Shown piece after piece: positions 9,008-17,688 of a DNA stretch of 64,000 nucleotides. The stretch comes from Elizabethkingia miricola (GTDB lineage Bacteria; Bacteroidota; Bacteroidia; Flavobacteriales; Weeksellaceae), in assembly GCF_001675285.1 (NCBI RefSeq), contig NZ_LSGQ01000030.1, forward strand, positions 62,001 through 126,000, written 5' to 3'. The number at the start of each line of letters is the position of its first letter. Positions within the stretch are counted from its first letter, which is position 1. The notes beneath the pieces are model-generated. The model was given only the letters and a program-made list of their open reading frames with translations, had not been told where the DNA came from and did not search any database. The position numbers and the translations under genes were made by a program.

Positions 9008-11287
9008 ATGAAACGATTAATCTTCTCTATAGGAATTCTGGGGAGTATCCTGGTAACAGCACAGCAATCCAAAAAAGATACAGCCAGCACAAAAAAAATT
9101 GAGGAAGTAACACTTACAAAGAAAGTCTTTCAGAAAAAAACAGACAGATTTGTATACGACGTAGCAGCATCTCCTGTAGCAAAAGGAAATACAGCTTTTA
9201 ATCTATTAAAAGAAACTCCTCTGATATCATCGACAGATGATAAAACACTAAGAATAGCTGGAAAATCTAATGCAGTAATCTATATCAACGGTAGAAAAAC
9301 ACAAATGGATGCTGATGGCCTTGTGGCTTTTCTTAAAAACACACCAGCAGAAAACATCCAGAAAATAGAGGTTATTACTATGCCTGGAAGTGAATTCCAG
9401 GTAGAATCTTCAGATGGAATTATAAACATTATACTAAAAAAAAGAACAGATAACGGACTGAATGGAAACCTGAGAATGGCTAATAATCAGGGGTATTATA
9501 ATAATCCCAGCGCTGGTGTTTCAATTAACTATCGCAAAAATAAATTAGGTATAAGTTCCAGTATCAATACCAATGATTACACACAAAGACAATATTATAT
9601 TCTAAGAAACGGAAATAGTACTTCCAACAATCAGTCCGAAGGAGGTATGTCAGATCCTAACAAAGGAATTGGTGGTTATCTTAATATTGATTATGCTCTG
9701 ACTGAAAAAAGTAATCTTGCATTAAGTTATAATACCCGATATAATAAGAGTTTTAATTCTGTCTCAAACCTATTCAACACCTTAAAGGTCCAAGACAAAA
9801 ACGGAGACTGGCAAACAGGCTACAACATGACAAAAAACCATGAAAATGCACAGTCATATAACAATTCGGTAAACCTGAATTACGAGTTAAAAACAGACTC
9901 TCTTGGTAGTAAACTTAATCTGAATGCGGCATATTTTAATTATCACAGAGGACAAAATAGTACCAATACAACTCTGGATGCAGATCAATACGGAAATACA
10001 TATTCAACTTCTAAAAGAATCATACAGGCAACACCACAGATGATTAATAATTTCTCAGGTATGGTGGACTATATAAAAAAATTCAAAAATGATTTTACCT
10101 TTTCTGTAGGCGGTAACTACAGTAATACAAAAACAGATAATGATACAAAAACCACAACTTACAAAAGAGATCCTCTAGCCCCGACTAAGTATAATATAAC
10201 AGATACTCCTAACCATTTCATATATACTGAGAATATATATGCAGTATATATGACTTTTGATAAAAAATTCTCGGATAAATTCAGTGGAAAGGTTGGAGCC
10301 CGCTATGAGATAACTAATAGCCTCGGCACATCAGACAATGCCCAGACGCCTGAATACAAAAGAATTGAAAGAAATTATAATAACCTTCTTCCATATCTTA
10401 GTTTAAATTATGCAATCAACAAAGATCATAATCTTTCTTATTCATTTTCCAGCAGAATGAGAAGACCATCATTTTGGGAACTCAATCCTGTAAAAGAGTA
10501 TCTTACTGATTTTAATTATGTACAAAACAATCCATTCGTAAAGGCATCTTCTGTATATAATCAGGAACTTACCTATATGTATAAAAATTCGTATTTTATA
10601 ATTATCGGGCACAAGTATATTAAAGATGTATTAAACCAAATTCCATTGCAAGGTTATCCTGTACATCCTGATGGAACAGTAGGAACTCAGAATGTTTTGC
10701 GGTATATCCGAACTAATTTTGGAGACAAACAAGAGCTTTCTGCAATGTTTGGCATTCAGAAATCTTTCTTTAATCAATACTGGACAACCAGCTTTAACAT
10801 TGGAATGCAACGAAATATAAATAATGGAACTCTCTCTATAGATCCTACGACCGGAGATAGCTTTCAGGATGCTAAAAAAAAACCTATAACTTATGTTAAC
10901 AATATAAAGTCTAACAGCTTACTCATCCAAACTAATAATACATTCCGTCTGGACAAAGCAAAAACATGGTATCTGGGGGTAAATTATTTCTTTGTAGACA
11001 AACAACAAATTGAATTAGGTCAGTTAAAAGCTTTGAGCAGTCTCGATGTCAATATCAAAAAACTTTGGAATGACTGGACTTTTGCTTTAGAAGTAAGAGA
11101 TCTTCTGAGAACAAATAAAGTAGTTATTACTGATCCACAGTCTAACGGAAATTTTAATTATGTAAATCAAAATGGTTACCAACAACAACTAGAGCTTTCT
11201 ATCACTTATAACTTCGGAAATAAAAAAGTAAAAAAAATGCGGGATATAGAATCTGCAAATGATGCTATAAAAAACAGAACGAAGTAA
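9008..11287 (+). CDS. Outer membrane beta-barrel receptor (TonB-receptor-like)
   Basis: A 759-residue outer membrane protein with signal peptide ending VTAQQ (about residue 20). The plug domain spans about 30-145 (LLKETPLISSTDDKTLRIAGKSNAVIYINGRK, then IQKIEVITMPGSEFQ), and the rest is a long beta-barrel of the OMP_b-brl_3 type ending in a series of short strands (LELSITYNFGNKK). Unlike the second receptor in this window, it lacks an N-terminal carboxypeptidase-D-like domain. No SusD partner is adjacent, so the ligand is unknown; peptide or metal import is possible. Confidence 0.87.
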   Translation: MKRLIFSIGILGSILVTAQQSKKDTASTKKIEEVTLTKKVFQKKTDRFVYDVAASPVAKGNTAFNLLKETPLISSTDDKTLRIAGKSNAVIYINGRKTQMDADGLVAFLKNTPAENIQKIEVITMPGSEFQVESSDGIINIILKKRTDNGLNGNLRMANNQGYYNNPSAGVSINYRKNKLGISSSINTNDYTQRQYYILRNGNSTSNNQSEGGMSDPNKGIGGYLNIDYALTEKSNLALSYNTRYNKSFNSVSNLFNTLKVQDKNGDWQTGYNMTKNHENAQSYNNSVNLNYELKTDSLGSKLNLNAAYFNYHRGQNSTNTTLDADQYGNTYSTSKRIIQATPQMINNFSGMVDYIKKFKNDFTFSVGGNYSNTKTDNDTKTTTYKRDPLAPTKYNITDTPNHFIYTENIYAVYMTFDKKFSDKFSGKVGARYEITNSLGTSDNAQTPEYKRIERNYNNLLPYLSLNYAINKDHNLSYSFSSRMRRPSFWELNPVKEYLTDFNYVQNNPFVKASSVYNQELTYMYKNSYFIIIGHKYIKDVLNQIPLQGYPVHPDGTVGTQNVLRYIRTNFGDKQELSAMFGIQKSFFNQYWTTSFNIGMQRNINNGTLSIDPTTGDSFQDAKKKPITYVNNIKSNSLLIQTNNTFRLDKAKTWYLGVNYFFVDKQQIELGQLKALSSLDVNIKKLWNDWTFALEVRDLLRTNKVVITDPQSNGNFNYVNQNGYQQQLELSITYNFGNKKVKKMRDIESANDAIKNRTK

Positions 11288-11318
11288 ATCAAACCAATAT
11301 CAAATTATATTTTTCACG

Positions 11319-11351
11319 AAACGCGCCGCAGGCAATGCCTGCGGCGCGTTT
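11319..11351. terminator. GC-rich bidirectional terminator
   Basis: A nearly perfect 16-bp inverted repeat, AAACGCGCCGCAGGCA / TGCCTGCGGCGCGTTT, with T-rich sequence after it and A/T before it. It sits between the convergent receptor gene and the membrane-protein operon. It is much more GC-rich than its surroundings. Confidence 0.85.
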
Positions 11352-11365
11352 AATTTTTATATATT

Positions 11366-12388
11366 TTAAATTTTGTTTCTTCTCCATATAAATCCATCCA
11401 GTAGATAATGGGTAAGCTGTGGCACAACTAAAAGAGGAACAAGTATATAATAAATCCATGCAGGAAAACTGATCTCAGCAAAGTTAAAGTGTTCTTTCCA
11501 GACCATAACTTCCCAAAGCATTTCCTCAGAAAACGCAAATCCTGCTACAACAATAATAAAGAGAAGAATCCCAACACTACTCCTGAATATTTTAAGCTTA
11601 TTAAGCTGTTCTTTATCTTTATGTCTGATCTCTTGAATATAGATTAAAGCCATGTATGGTATTCCATGTGAAATAACATTAAGCAATGTGAAAATCAAAT
11701 CATTATTATAGTATACGATTCCGAAATACCAAGACATAAAAGTTCCGATAATCAACATATTTTTAGGAATATTAAAGACTTTATCTTTTATGAAGTAATA
11801 GGTTGTCTTCCCTATCCAGCATAATAAAATCAGAAAATACAGAATTCTAAACATTGGTAGTGCAGAACTAAAATCTGCCAGCCATGAAAACTCATCTTCA
11901 ACAAACCACGTAAAGCTTCTGGGGGTACAAAACCAGAATAACATTGGATAAATAGTGGCTGTATAAATGGCAATTTTATCAATATACCCAGATACTCTAT
12001 CTTTTTCAAAACGCGAATAAATCCTCGTAAACCCGTATTGCTGCCTTATAAAATGGAATACAGCAACCAAAGCAAGTGCAGACCAGAAAAACAGATCTCC
12101 TATCTGAAAAAAAATAATCCCAATAAGTAAGCTTAATAATGGTATTGTAATAAAAAGCTTTTTCCGCTTTATAAACTCATCTTTAATAAAATAAGTTTTA
12201 AATAATGTAGAATACACGTGTGCTACATCTATAAATACAATGAGAAATAACCATGTAAAAAAAGAATATTTGTTTTCTATGTTCTGTAGTTTTCCATGAA
12301 ATAAAACAACAAAAGCTAAAACAAGAAACGGAGGCATTAGTATGCTCCAAAAATCAGTCTTAGCATTATGTATCCAAGGTTGCTTCAT
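11366..12388 (-). CDS. Polytopic His-containing membrane protein, last gene of the polyamine-type operon
   Basis: A 340-residue protein with about eight or nine hydrophobic helices and no signal peptide. I do not recognise a named family. Histidines sit in conserved-looking helix ends: DVAHVYS (His57), VFHFIRQQYGF (His112), VISHGIPYMAL (His241) and LTHYLLDGFIWR (His327, Asp331). This spread is what one would expect of an integral-membrane metal or heme enzyme, but that is inference. Its start overlaps the stop of the FAD-protein gene by 4 nt (ATGA type), so translation is probably coupled. A role in the same pathway is likely. Confidence 0.8.
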   Translation of the reverse strand: MKQPWIHNAKTDFWSILMPPFLVLAFVVLFHGKLQNIENKYSFFTWLFLIVFIDVAHVYSTLFKTYFIKDEFIKRKKLFITIPLLSLLIGIIFFQIGDLFFWSALALVAVFHFIRQQYGFTRIYSRFEKDRVSGYIDKIAIYTATIYPMLFWFCTPRSFTWFVEDEFSWLADFSSALPMFRILYFLILLCWIGKTTYYFIKDKVFNIPKNMLIIGTFMSWYFGIVYYNNDLIFTLLNVISHGIPYMALIYIQEIRHKDKEQLNKLKIFRSSVGILLFIIVVAGFAFSEEMLWEVMVWKEHFNFAEISFPAWIYYILVPLLVVPQLTHYLLDGFIWRRNKI

Positions 12389-13980
12389 GATAATATTTGT
12401 TTTGCAGCATTGATTCCCTGATGGAAAGCTTCTTCAAATATAGAAATTCCAGATAAGTCTGAATGGGCAAAGAAAACTTTTCCATCTATATTTTCTTTTG
12501 CTTTTTGGGATTCTTCGCCAAAAATCTGATTAGGAACTGGAGAAATCATTGCGTGTCCTACCCTGTTGAATTCCATATCCAATACATAATCTTCTATTTC
12601 CGGGTGTGCTTTTTTAAGATCATTAAGAACCAGCTTTTTTAATTCATCTTCTGTCTGGCGCAATAATTTCTTTCGGGCAGCTTTGCAGTTATCTGTAGAA
12701 AAACTTCTGTAATAAGTAATAACTTTTGGCCCCGTATTTTGAGAAATATTCTGGTGTAAATCATCGATGTACCCCAGGCCATCTGAACCATAAATAACAT
12801 TATCCCAGGCTAATTCTTCCTGACCCCCAAATTCATTTTTTAAAGTTATAGTTGTCAATAACCAGGGAACATAATTAAAGTTTTTAATTTTTCTGGTTTT
12901 AAGTATATAATTGTTGATAAACTGAGGTGTTGCAAACAGAACCTTATCAGCATTAATCTTTATTGATTTCTTGTTCACATCGTCATAAACTAAAACCTCA
13001 GCATTTTCACGTTTAATATCTAACTGATAAGCCAAATGTTTTTTCAATATCTTTCCTATTGAATATTTAGCTAGATACTGAGTAAGGCGGGCATTTCCCT
13101 CCGGCCATGTAAAAACCTGGTCGTTATGATCCACTGCCCAGTTATGTTTTCTTCCTGCAAAATAATGAATCCCAGCCCATGCAGAAACATAATCTATACC
13201 TAATCCATAATCATCTCTGCATGAGTAATCCAAATACCATAAAAGTTCTTCAGAAGAAAACTGATTATTGCTCAGCCATTTTTTAAAGGAATAAGTTTCT
13301 AATTCCCTAGCCTCTTCCGCAGAACTTGATTCCTGTACCGGTATCATAAACCAATATTTACCTGCAGAATCTTTCTTTTCTTTAAAATCTTTTGTTATTC
13401 TAAAAAAACGCATAAACTCTTCCTGGACTTCTTTAGAAACACCTTTTTGAGGAACAAGATCATTTTGCCAGGAATTTTTAAAAAACAGCCTTTCATTTTG
13501 TGGAAAAACAAGCTGATAGTCGTCTAAAATAGGTTTCCCGGATTCATTATCTCCCAGATACATCCCGGATTCTTTTAGAAATGAGATTACCTCAACATCT
13601 TCTTTGTTGGGAAGAGGCAGATAATGTGCGCCTCGTGGGTATTTTGAGAACTGGTTCTGTCCGGCAGAAGAATTTCCACCAATATATTGTTCCATTTCGC
13701 AAATCAGAAAATTATTTTTATCGTTTTGTGAAAGGTAACGTGCCGCAGATAATCCGGATACCCCACCTCCTACAATCAATATCTCTATATTTATTTCCTC
13801 TGTAATCTTTGGAAAGTCCTTTGCCCACAAACGATGTCCAAGAACATGATCAGATCCCGTAATCTTCAGCAAAAGGCTTTTTGATTTCTTTACACAAAAC
13901 TGCAAAAAAGGAATAGCCATTCCAGCTAAAAAGGTTGTTTTCAGAAAACTTCTTCTATTGTACCCGCCCCCACTCTTCAT
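12385..13980 (-). CDS. Tat-exported FAD-dependent oxidoreductase, amine-oxidase-like
   Basis: A 531-residue flavoprotein. The N-terminus has a twin-arginine signal (NRRSFLKT, about 8-15) followed by a hydrophobic stretch and Cys29 (IPFLQFC), so it may also be lipidated. The FAD Rossmann motif is IEILIVGGGVSGLSAARYLS (about 65-84), with the downstream acidic CEMEQYIGGNSSAGQ as in flavin amine oxidases. A C-terminal FAD-contact motif is seen as GKVFFAHSDLSGISIFEEAFHQGINAAKQI. Context beside SpeD and an aminopropyltransferase suggests a polyamine-type substrate; this is inference. A TTG lies one codon upstream; the ATG at 13978-13980 is preferred. It overlaps the aminopropyltransferase gene by 26 nt. 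Confidence 0.85.
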   Translation of the reverse strand: MKSGGGYNRRSFLKTTFLAGMAIPFLQFCVKKSKSLLLKITGSDHVLGHRLWAKDFPKITEEINIEILIVGGGVSGLSAARYLSQNDKNNFLICEMEQYIGGNSSAGQNQFSKYPRGAHYLPLPNKEDVEVISFLKESGMYLGDNESGKPILDDYQLVFPQNERLFFKNSWQNDLVPQKGVSKEVQEEFMRFFRITKDFKEKKDSAGKYWFMIPVQESSSAEEARELETYSFKKWLSNNQFSSEELLWYLDYSCRDDYGLGIDYVSAWAGIHYFAGRKHNWAVDHNDQVFTWPEGNARLTQYLAKYSIGKILKKHLAYQLDIKRENAEVLVYDDVNKKSIKINADKVLFATPQFINNYILKTRKIKNFNYVPWLLTTITLKNEFGGQEELAWDNVIYGSDGLGYIDDLHQNISQNTGPKVITYYRSFSTDNCKAARKKLLRQTEDELKKLVLNDLKKAHPEIEDYVLDMEFNRVGHAMISPVPNQIFGEESQKAKENIDGKVFFAHSDLSGISIFEEAFHQGINAAKQILS

Positions 13981-15469
13981 CAAAATAGCGAACTAAAATT
14001 TGGTTATCCAAACGGTTAATTTCTACCTGATCTGTTTTCATATCCTTGTTGAAATATGCCATTTGGCTAAAGTTATAATCATAATATTTGAGTCCTTGAA
14101 GACGGTGGTTTATCTCACCATTAAGAGCTTGTCCCGAGGCTAAACAAAATCCCCATTCTCCAAACGAAGGAACATAGGTATGGTATGCTGAAACATGGTC
14201 AAAAACCTGAGCCAGCGTTTTCTGAATACACCAGAATGATTTAGGTGCAAAATACGGAGATGTTGTTTGCACAGAGATAAATGTCTCTGGATTTACAATT
14301 CTCTTTAGCTCCTTATAAAACTGTAGAGAATATAATTTTCCAAGACTATAATTAGATGGATCCGGAAAGTCTATAATAACAACATCAAATTTAGATTTAG
14401 CATTCTTCACCCATACATAGGCATCCTGATTAATGATACTAACTTTTGAATTGTTTAATGCATTATGATTCAAATCCCGCATTGTCTTATTTTCACGGAA
14501 AAACCTTGTCATTTCTGCATCCAAATCCACTAGTGTAACGTTTTTCACTTCTTTATACTTCAGGATTTCCCGAACAGCAAATCCATCACCGCCACCTAAT
14601 ATCAAGACATTAGAGATTACAGGTGCCATAGACATTGCCGGATGAATTAATGCTTCGTGGTATCTGTATTCATCTGCCGAAGAAAACTGCAAATTGTTGT
14701 TAAGATACAAACGAAAATCTTTATTATTTCTTGTTAATGCAATACGTTGATAAGGAGAATTATGAGTATAAATGATATTTTCTCCGTAAAGCTTCTCCTC
14801 AGATAATGCAAGAATCTTATCGGCAAAAATGAACAATACAACTAAAATTATAAATGAAAGTATAGATTTTAACTGAAGCCATCTTCTTTTTTTAAGTTCT
14901 TCTTTCAAATAAAAACTTAAAAAAATAGCCACAGAAATATTAATAAGTCCAAAAAAAAGTGGAGTTCTTAATATTCCGAGATTAGGAATCAGTACAAGAG
15001 GAAAAAGTATTGAGGCTAATAAAGCTCCTATATAATCGAATGCAAATACATTAGAAACTAAATCCCTGAATTTGACCCTGTCTTTCAAAATATTCATTAA
15101 CAAAGGTATTTCAAGCCCTACCAGGCAGCCTGTAAGAAAAACAAAAAGGTAAAGTATCCACTCAAAATGACTAAAAGTATTGAATACAACGAATAGTACA
15201 ACGGAACTAATTCCACCAATGACTCCTACCAGAATCTCGATTTCTATAAACCGGTCGATTAAATTTCTGTGAATATACTTTGCCAAATAGGAGCCTACTC
15301 CCATAGAAAAAAGATAAACTCCTATAATAAATGAGAATTGCTTAACTGAATCCCCAAGCAAGTAACTGGCTAAGGCTCCTGCTACCAATTCATAAATCAG
15401 ACCGCATGTTGCAATAACAAAGACAGAAAAAAGTAAAAGTAATTCAAATGGAAGTTTTCTTCTATCCAT
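13955..15469 (-). CDS. Membrane-fused aminopropyltransferase (spermidine synthase-like)
   Basis: A 504-residue fusion. Residues about 10-220 hold seven hydrophobic helices with the MFS-like pattern typical of membrane spermidine synthases (ATCGLIYELVAGALASYLLGDS; MGVGSYLA; GCLVGLEIPLL). The C-terminal domain is an aminopropyltransferase: YHEALIHPAM (270-279), the SAM-type loop LILGGGDGFAVREILKY (289-305), VDLD (314-317) and IDFPDP (366-371), where soluble enzymes usually have D-S/T-x-DP. The donor should be decarboxylated SAM from the speD gene in the same operon. The acceptor amine is unknown. A GTG lies at 15481, but the ATG at 15467-15469 gives a compact 8-nt overlap with the DUF350 gene. 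Confidence 0.9.
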   Translation of the reverse strand: MDRRKLPFELLLLFSVFVIATCGLIYELVAGALASYLLGDSVKQFSFIIGVYLFSMGVGSYLAKYIHRNLIDRFIEIEILVGVIGGISSVVLFVVFNTFSHFEWILYLFVFLTGCLVGLEIPLLMNILKDRVKFRDLVSNVFAFDYIGALLASILFPLVLIPNLGILRTPLFFGLINISVAIFLSFYLKEELKKRRWLQLKSILSFIILVVLFIFADKILALSEEKLYGENIIYTHNSPYQRIALTRNNKDFRLYLNNNLQFSSADEYRYHEALIHPAMSMAPVISNVLILGGGDGFAVREILKYKEVKNVTLVDLDAEMTRFFRENKTMRDLNHNALNNSKVSIINQDAYVWVKNAKSKFDVVIIDFPDPSNYSLGKLYSLQFYKELKRIVNPETFISVQTTSPYFAPKSFWCIQKTLAQVFDHVSAYHTYVPSFGEWGFCLASGQALNGEINHRLQGLKYYDYNFSQMAYFNKDMKTDQVEINRLDNQILVRYFDEEWGRVQ

Positions 15470-15677
15470 GAATTGCAGCACTAATGATAATTGATATTCC
15501 TATTATGAATGCTCCTAGGATAATAGCTAAGGCAATGTTATTATTTTTGGAAATTTCATGCCATGTCTTTTCCGGTGTTATTTTTTCAATAATTAAGTAG
15601 CATACAAGTAGTATTGCTATTCCTAGGAATGAATAAAGAACAGAGTTAATTACTGGAAGAAAGTTTATTTTGTCCAT
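15462..15677 (-). CDS. DUF350 family membrane protein
   Basis: A 71-residue protein with two membrane helices: about 11-31 (SVLYSFLGIAILLVCYLII) and 46-69. The second contains NNNIALAIILGAFIIGISIII, the diagnostic DUF350 segment with small residues. Many DUF350 proteins carry two or more such units; this is the one-unit form. The function is unknown. In many bacteria it sits beside polyamine or glutathionylspermidine-type genes, as here, which suggests that it works in the membrane part of this system. Confidence 0.88.
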   Translation of the reverse strand: MDKINFLPVINSVLYSFLGIAILLVCYLIIEKITPEKTWHEISKNNNIALAIILGAFIIGISIIISAAIHG

Positions 15678-15688
15678 AGCTGTTGTAT

Positions 15689-15880
15689 TTATTTATGATA
15701 GAATCTGTATGATGAATGCCCTCTTGAAGAGGAGGATTTACCATCCTTATATTTTTCAGTTTTTACGCAATCGCAAAACTTATTTCCGGAGAAAGTAAGA
15801 TAAACGAAACTCCCCAAAAACAATATACCAATGCTCAGTAGTATCCAGTTTATTTTAATGTAGTTCAGAATTTTTTCCAT
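15689..15880 (-). CDS. Small single-helix membrane protein of the operon
   Basis: A 63-residue protein with one membrane helix at about 10-30 (NWILLSIGILFLGSFVYLTF), then Cys36 and Cys38 (FCDC) and a Ser/Gly/Tyr/His-rich tail (KSSSSRGHSSYRFYHK). No family is recognised. It is believed to be real because the gaps to its neighbours are only 10 and 11 nt, it has a clean ATG, and the reading frame fills the space in a compact operon. The short CxC motif could bind metal or form a disulfide, which is a guess. Confidence 0.65.
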   Translation of the reverse strand: MEKILNYIKINWILLSIGILFLGSFVYLTFSGNKFCDCVKTEKYKDGKSSSSRGHSSYRFYHK

Positions 15881-15890
15881 CTCTTATATT

Positions 15891-17294
15891 TTAAAATGGC
15901 GAATTTGAGCTGTTATTCCATTTTGCTCTGTCAAAATAATTTTTCCCATAATATAGCACAAGCCCTATGATAACAAGAATAATCATTATAATCCAAAAAT
16001 TCCAGAAAGAAACAGGATACCATTTTGCAATAATCTTCAGGGTCGGAAGTTCTTTCAGCTCTATTTGTGCCTCTGTTTCTTTAATTTTGTTTATTACCTG
16101 TTTATGTCTGACTATGTCTGCAGAATCTGCACGATATCCATTTTTATCTTCATAATGAGTAACTTCATGATTTACGGTATCGTGCCCTCGAACACCTCCT
16201 TCGGGAAGATGTGTGACAGTAATATCTTTTATAGAAGGTGTAACCTCTGTTACTGGCTCTTCTTTTTCACCGGAAATCAGAAAATGATACTTTCCAGGTG
16301 CCACCCCACAAAAATTATAATCTACACTTGTGTTACCTTCCGCCCAGTTTTCTCCATCTTCATAGCCATGATAATATTCAATATCCTTGGTAGCTGTAAT
16401 AACTTCGTTATTTTTTTCATTTACAAGACTTACATCGAAGGTTGCCCAGGAGTTATCTACATTAGAAAAAGCTTCTACATTTAAGGGAGCTGAACCTCCG
16501 GACAATTCAAAACTTTTACTTAGGTATTCCTTATCCTTAATATTTTTAAACTCAAGCTTTTCTTCAAAAACAGTATAATTCGTACGTGAGTTATAAACCC
16601 AATATTGAAATATACAAATGAGAAGAGCAGTTATCCCCAATATATTTACAACCTGCTTAACATTGAAATAATAGGGCTGCACAATTCCTATTCCATAATA
16701 GTAAGGCAGATAATCTGGTTTAAAACTTTTCTTAATATAGCTTTTAGAAATATGCCTTCCCCAAAAATATTCTGTTCCAATACCACCTTCTTCACGGGAA
16801 ACCATCTCTGTCCCATTAACAAATTCTTTATAGCTAGCTACTTTAAAGCTTAGTTTATCTTCAAAAAAACCATAAGCTATATGAATTGTACTAGGTGTGG
16901 TTTCGTACCAACGGTATTTTTTTCCTTTAAATTCACAAAAATATTTAGCTTCTTTCAGGGGTTCCGTTTGTGGAAGCATAAAAACCCAATGTCCATCGCT
17001 TTCACTCAGGAATGCGGTATTTCCATTTTTATTCCTCAAATAATATTCTCTCCAGTAAGTAGAGCTTCCATATTTCCTCATCACAACTCCTGTGACAAAA
17101 TATTCAACACCATCAATTATACCTTTTTTGGTTATATCCAGTACAATATTACTTGGTGAAGCATTGAAAACCTTTACAGATTTATTATTTTTTACGTCGA
17201 TAAGATTTCGACAGGATATACATACATATTCTTCGATTTCAAAATCAAGAGCATGCTTATTTTCAGTGCTACAGACGGGACAAACAAATTGCAT
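15891..17294 (-). CDS. Zinc-ribbon DUF4178 membrane protein
   Basis: A 467-residue protein. It begins with a zinc ribbon (Cys5, Cys8, Cys25, Cys28: CPVC ... CISC). A DUF4178 domain follows (about 55-200), with GIIDGVEYFVTGVVMRK and an YWREYYLRNKNGNTAFLSESDGHWVFML strand pair. Two membrane helices lie at about 213-232 and 430-455 and enclose a region of about 200 residues that probably faces the periplasm. DUF4178 proteins have no established activity but recur with DUF350, SpeD and aminopropyltransferases. The start lies 1 nt after the speD stop. Confidence 0.85.
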   Translation of the reverse strand: MQFVCPVCSTENKHALDFEIEEYVCISCRNLIDVKNNKSVKVFNASPSNIVLDITKKGIIDGVEYFVTGVVMRKYGSSTYWREYYLRNKNGNTAFLSESDGHWVFMLPQTEPLKEAKYFCEFKGKKYRWYETTPSTIHIAYGFFEDKLSFKVASYKEFVNGTEMVSREEGGIGTEYFWGRHISKSYIKKSFKPDYLPYYYGIGIVQPYYFNVKQVVNILGITALLICIFQYWVYNSRTNYTVFEEKLEFKNIKDKEYLSKSFELSGGSAPLNVEAFSNVDNSWATFDVSLVNEKNNEVITATKDIEYYHGYEDGENWAEGNTSVDYNFCGVAPGKYHFLISGEKEEPVTEVTPSIKDITVTHLPEGGVRGHDTVNHEVTHYEDKNGYRADSADIVRHKQVINKIKETEAQIELKELPTLKIIAKWYPVSFWNFWIIMIILVIIGLVLYYGKNYFDRAKWNNSSNSPF

Positions 17295-17295
17295 T

Positions 17296-17655
17296 TTATC
17301 TGTAGATTTTATCTTGTTGTATTATCCCCCCTTCAAAAAATGCAACAATACCAGCTGCAATGTTTTCAACTTTCAGCTGGTTATCCTGTTTGTAATTGCA
17401 TAGAAATAAATCAAACTGTAATTGATTATATTCTGGCCAGGTATGAATACACAAATGGGATTCTTTAAGAATAACTGCTGCAGTAAAACTGTTATTATCA
17501 AATACGTGCGAAGATATCCCTACGACTTCCGTCTGGTTATCTCTAAGTAATTTTTCCGCAAAACTTATAAACTCCCTGTGTTGATACAACTTGATATCAG
17601 ACGGGGTTTTCAGTGTTATAAGTATATGTAAACCTTTGTTAAGAGTAGATTTCAA
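17296..17655 (-). CDS. speD: S-adenosylmethionine decarboxylase SpeD
   Basis: A pyruvoyl enzyme that turns SAM into decarboxylated SAM, the aminopropyl donor. The 119-residue protein shows the self-cleavage site ESH (Glu65-Ser66, [13 protein letters not shown]), His50 before it and Cys86 (FDLFLCN) after it, the residues that process and catalyse in the prokaryotic class 1b enzyme. Length is close to the usual 117-130. The first usable codon is TTG; there is no ATG in the domain. The reading frame is continuous with that of ctlX, interrupted only by the ctlX TAA 33 nt upstream. Confidence 0.9.
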   Translation of the reverse strand: MKSTLNKGLHILITLKTPSDIKLYQHREFISFAEKLLRDNQTEVVGISSHVFDNNSFTAAVILKESHLCIHTWPEYNQLQFDLFLCNYKQDNQLKVENIAAGIVAFFEGGIIQQDKIYR

Positions 17656-17688
17656 TAATAGTTGTGAATTTCTCCAAATATAATAAAA

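Noticed and set aside
15889..17468. Several plus-strand frames opposite the DUF4178 and speD genes
   Set aside because: All are antisense to well-supported operon genes and have no recognisable features.
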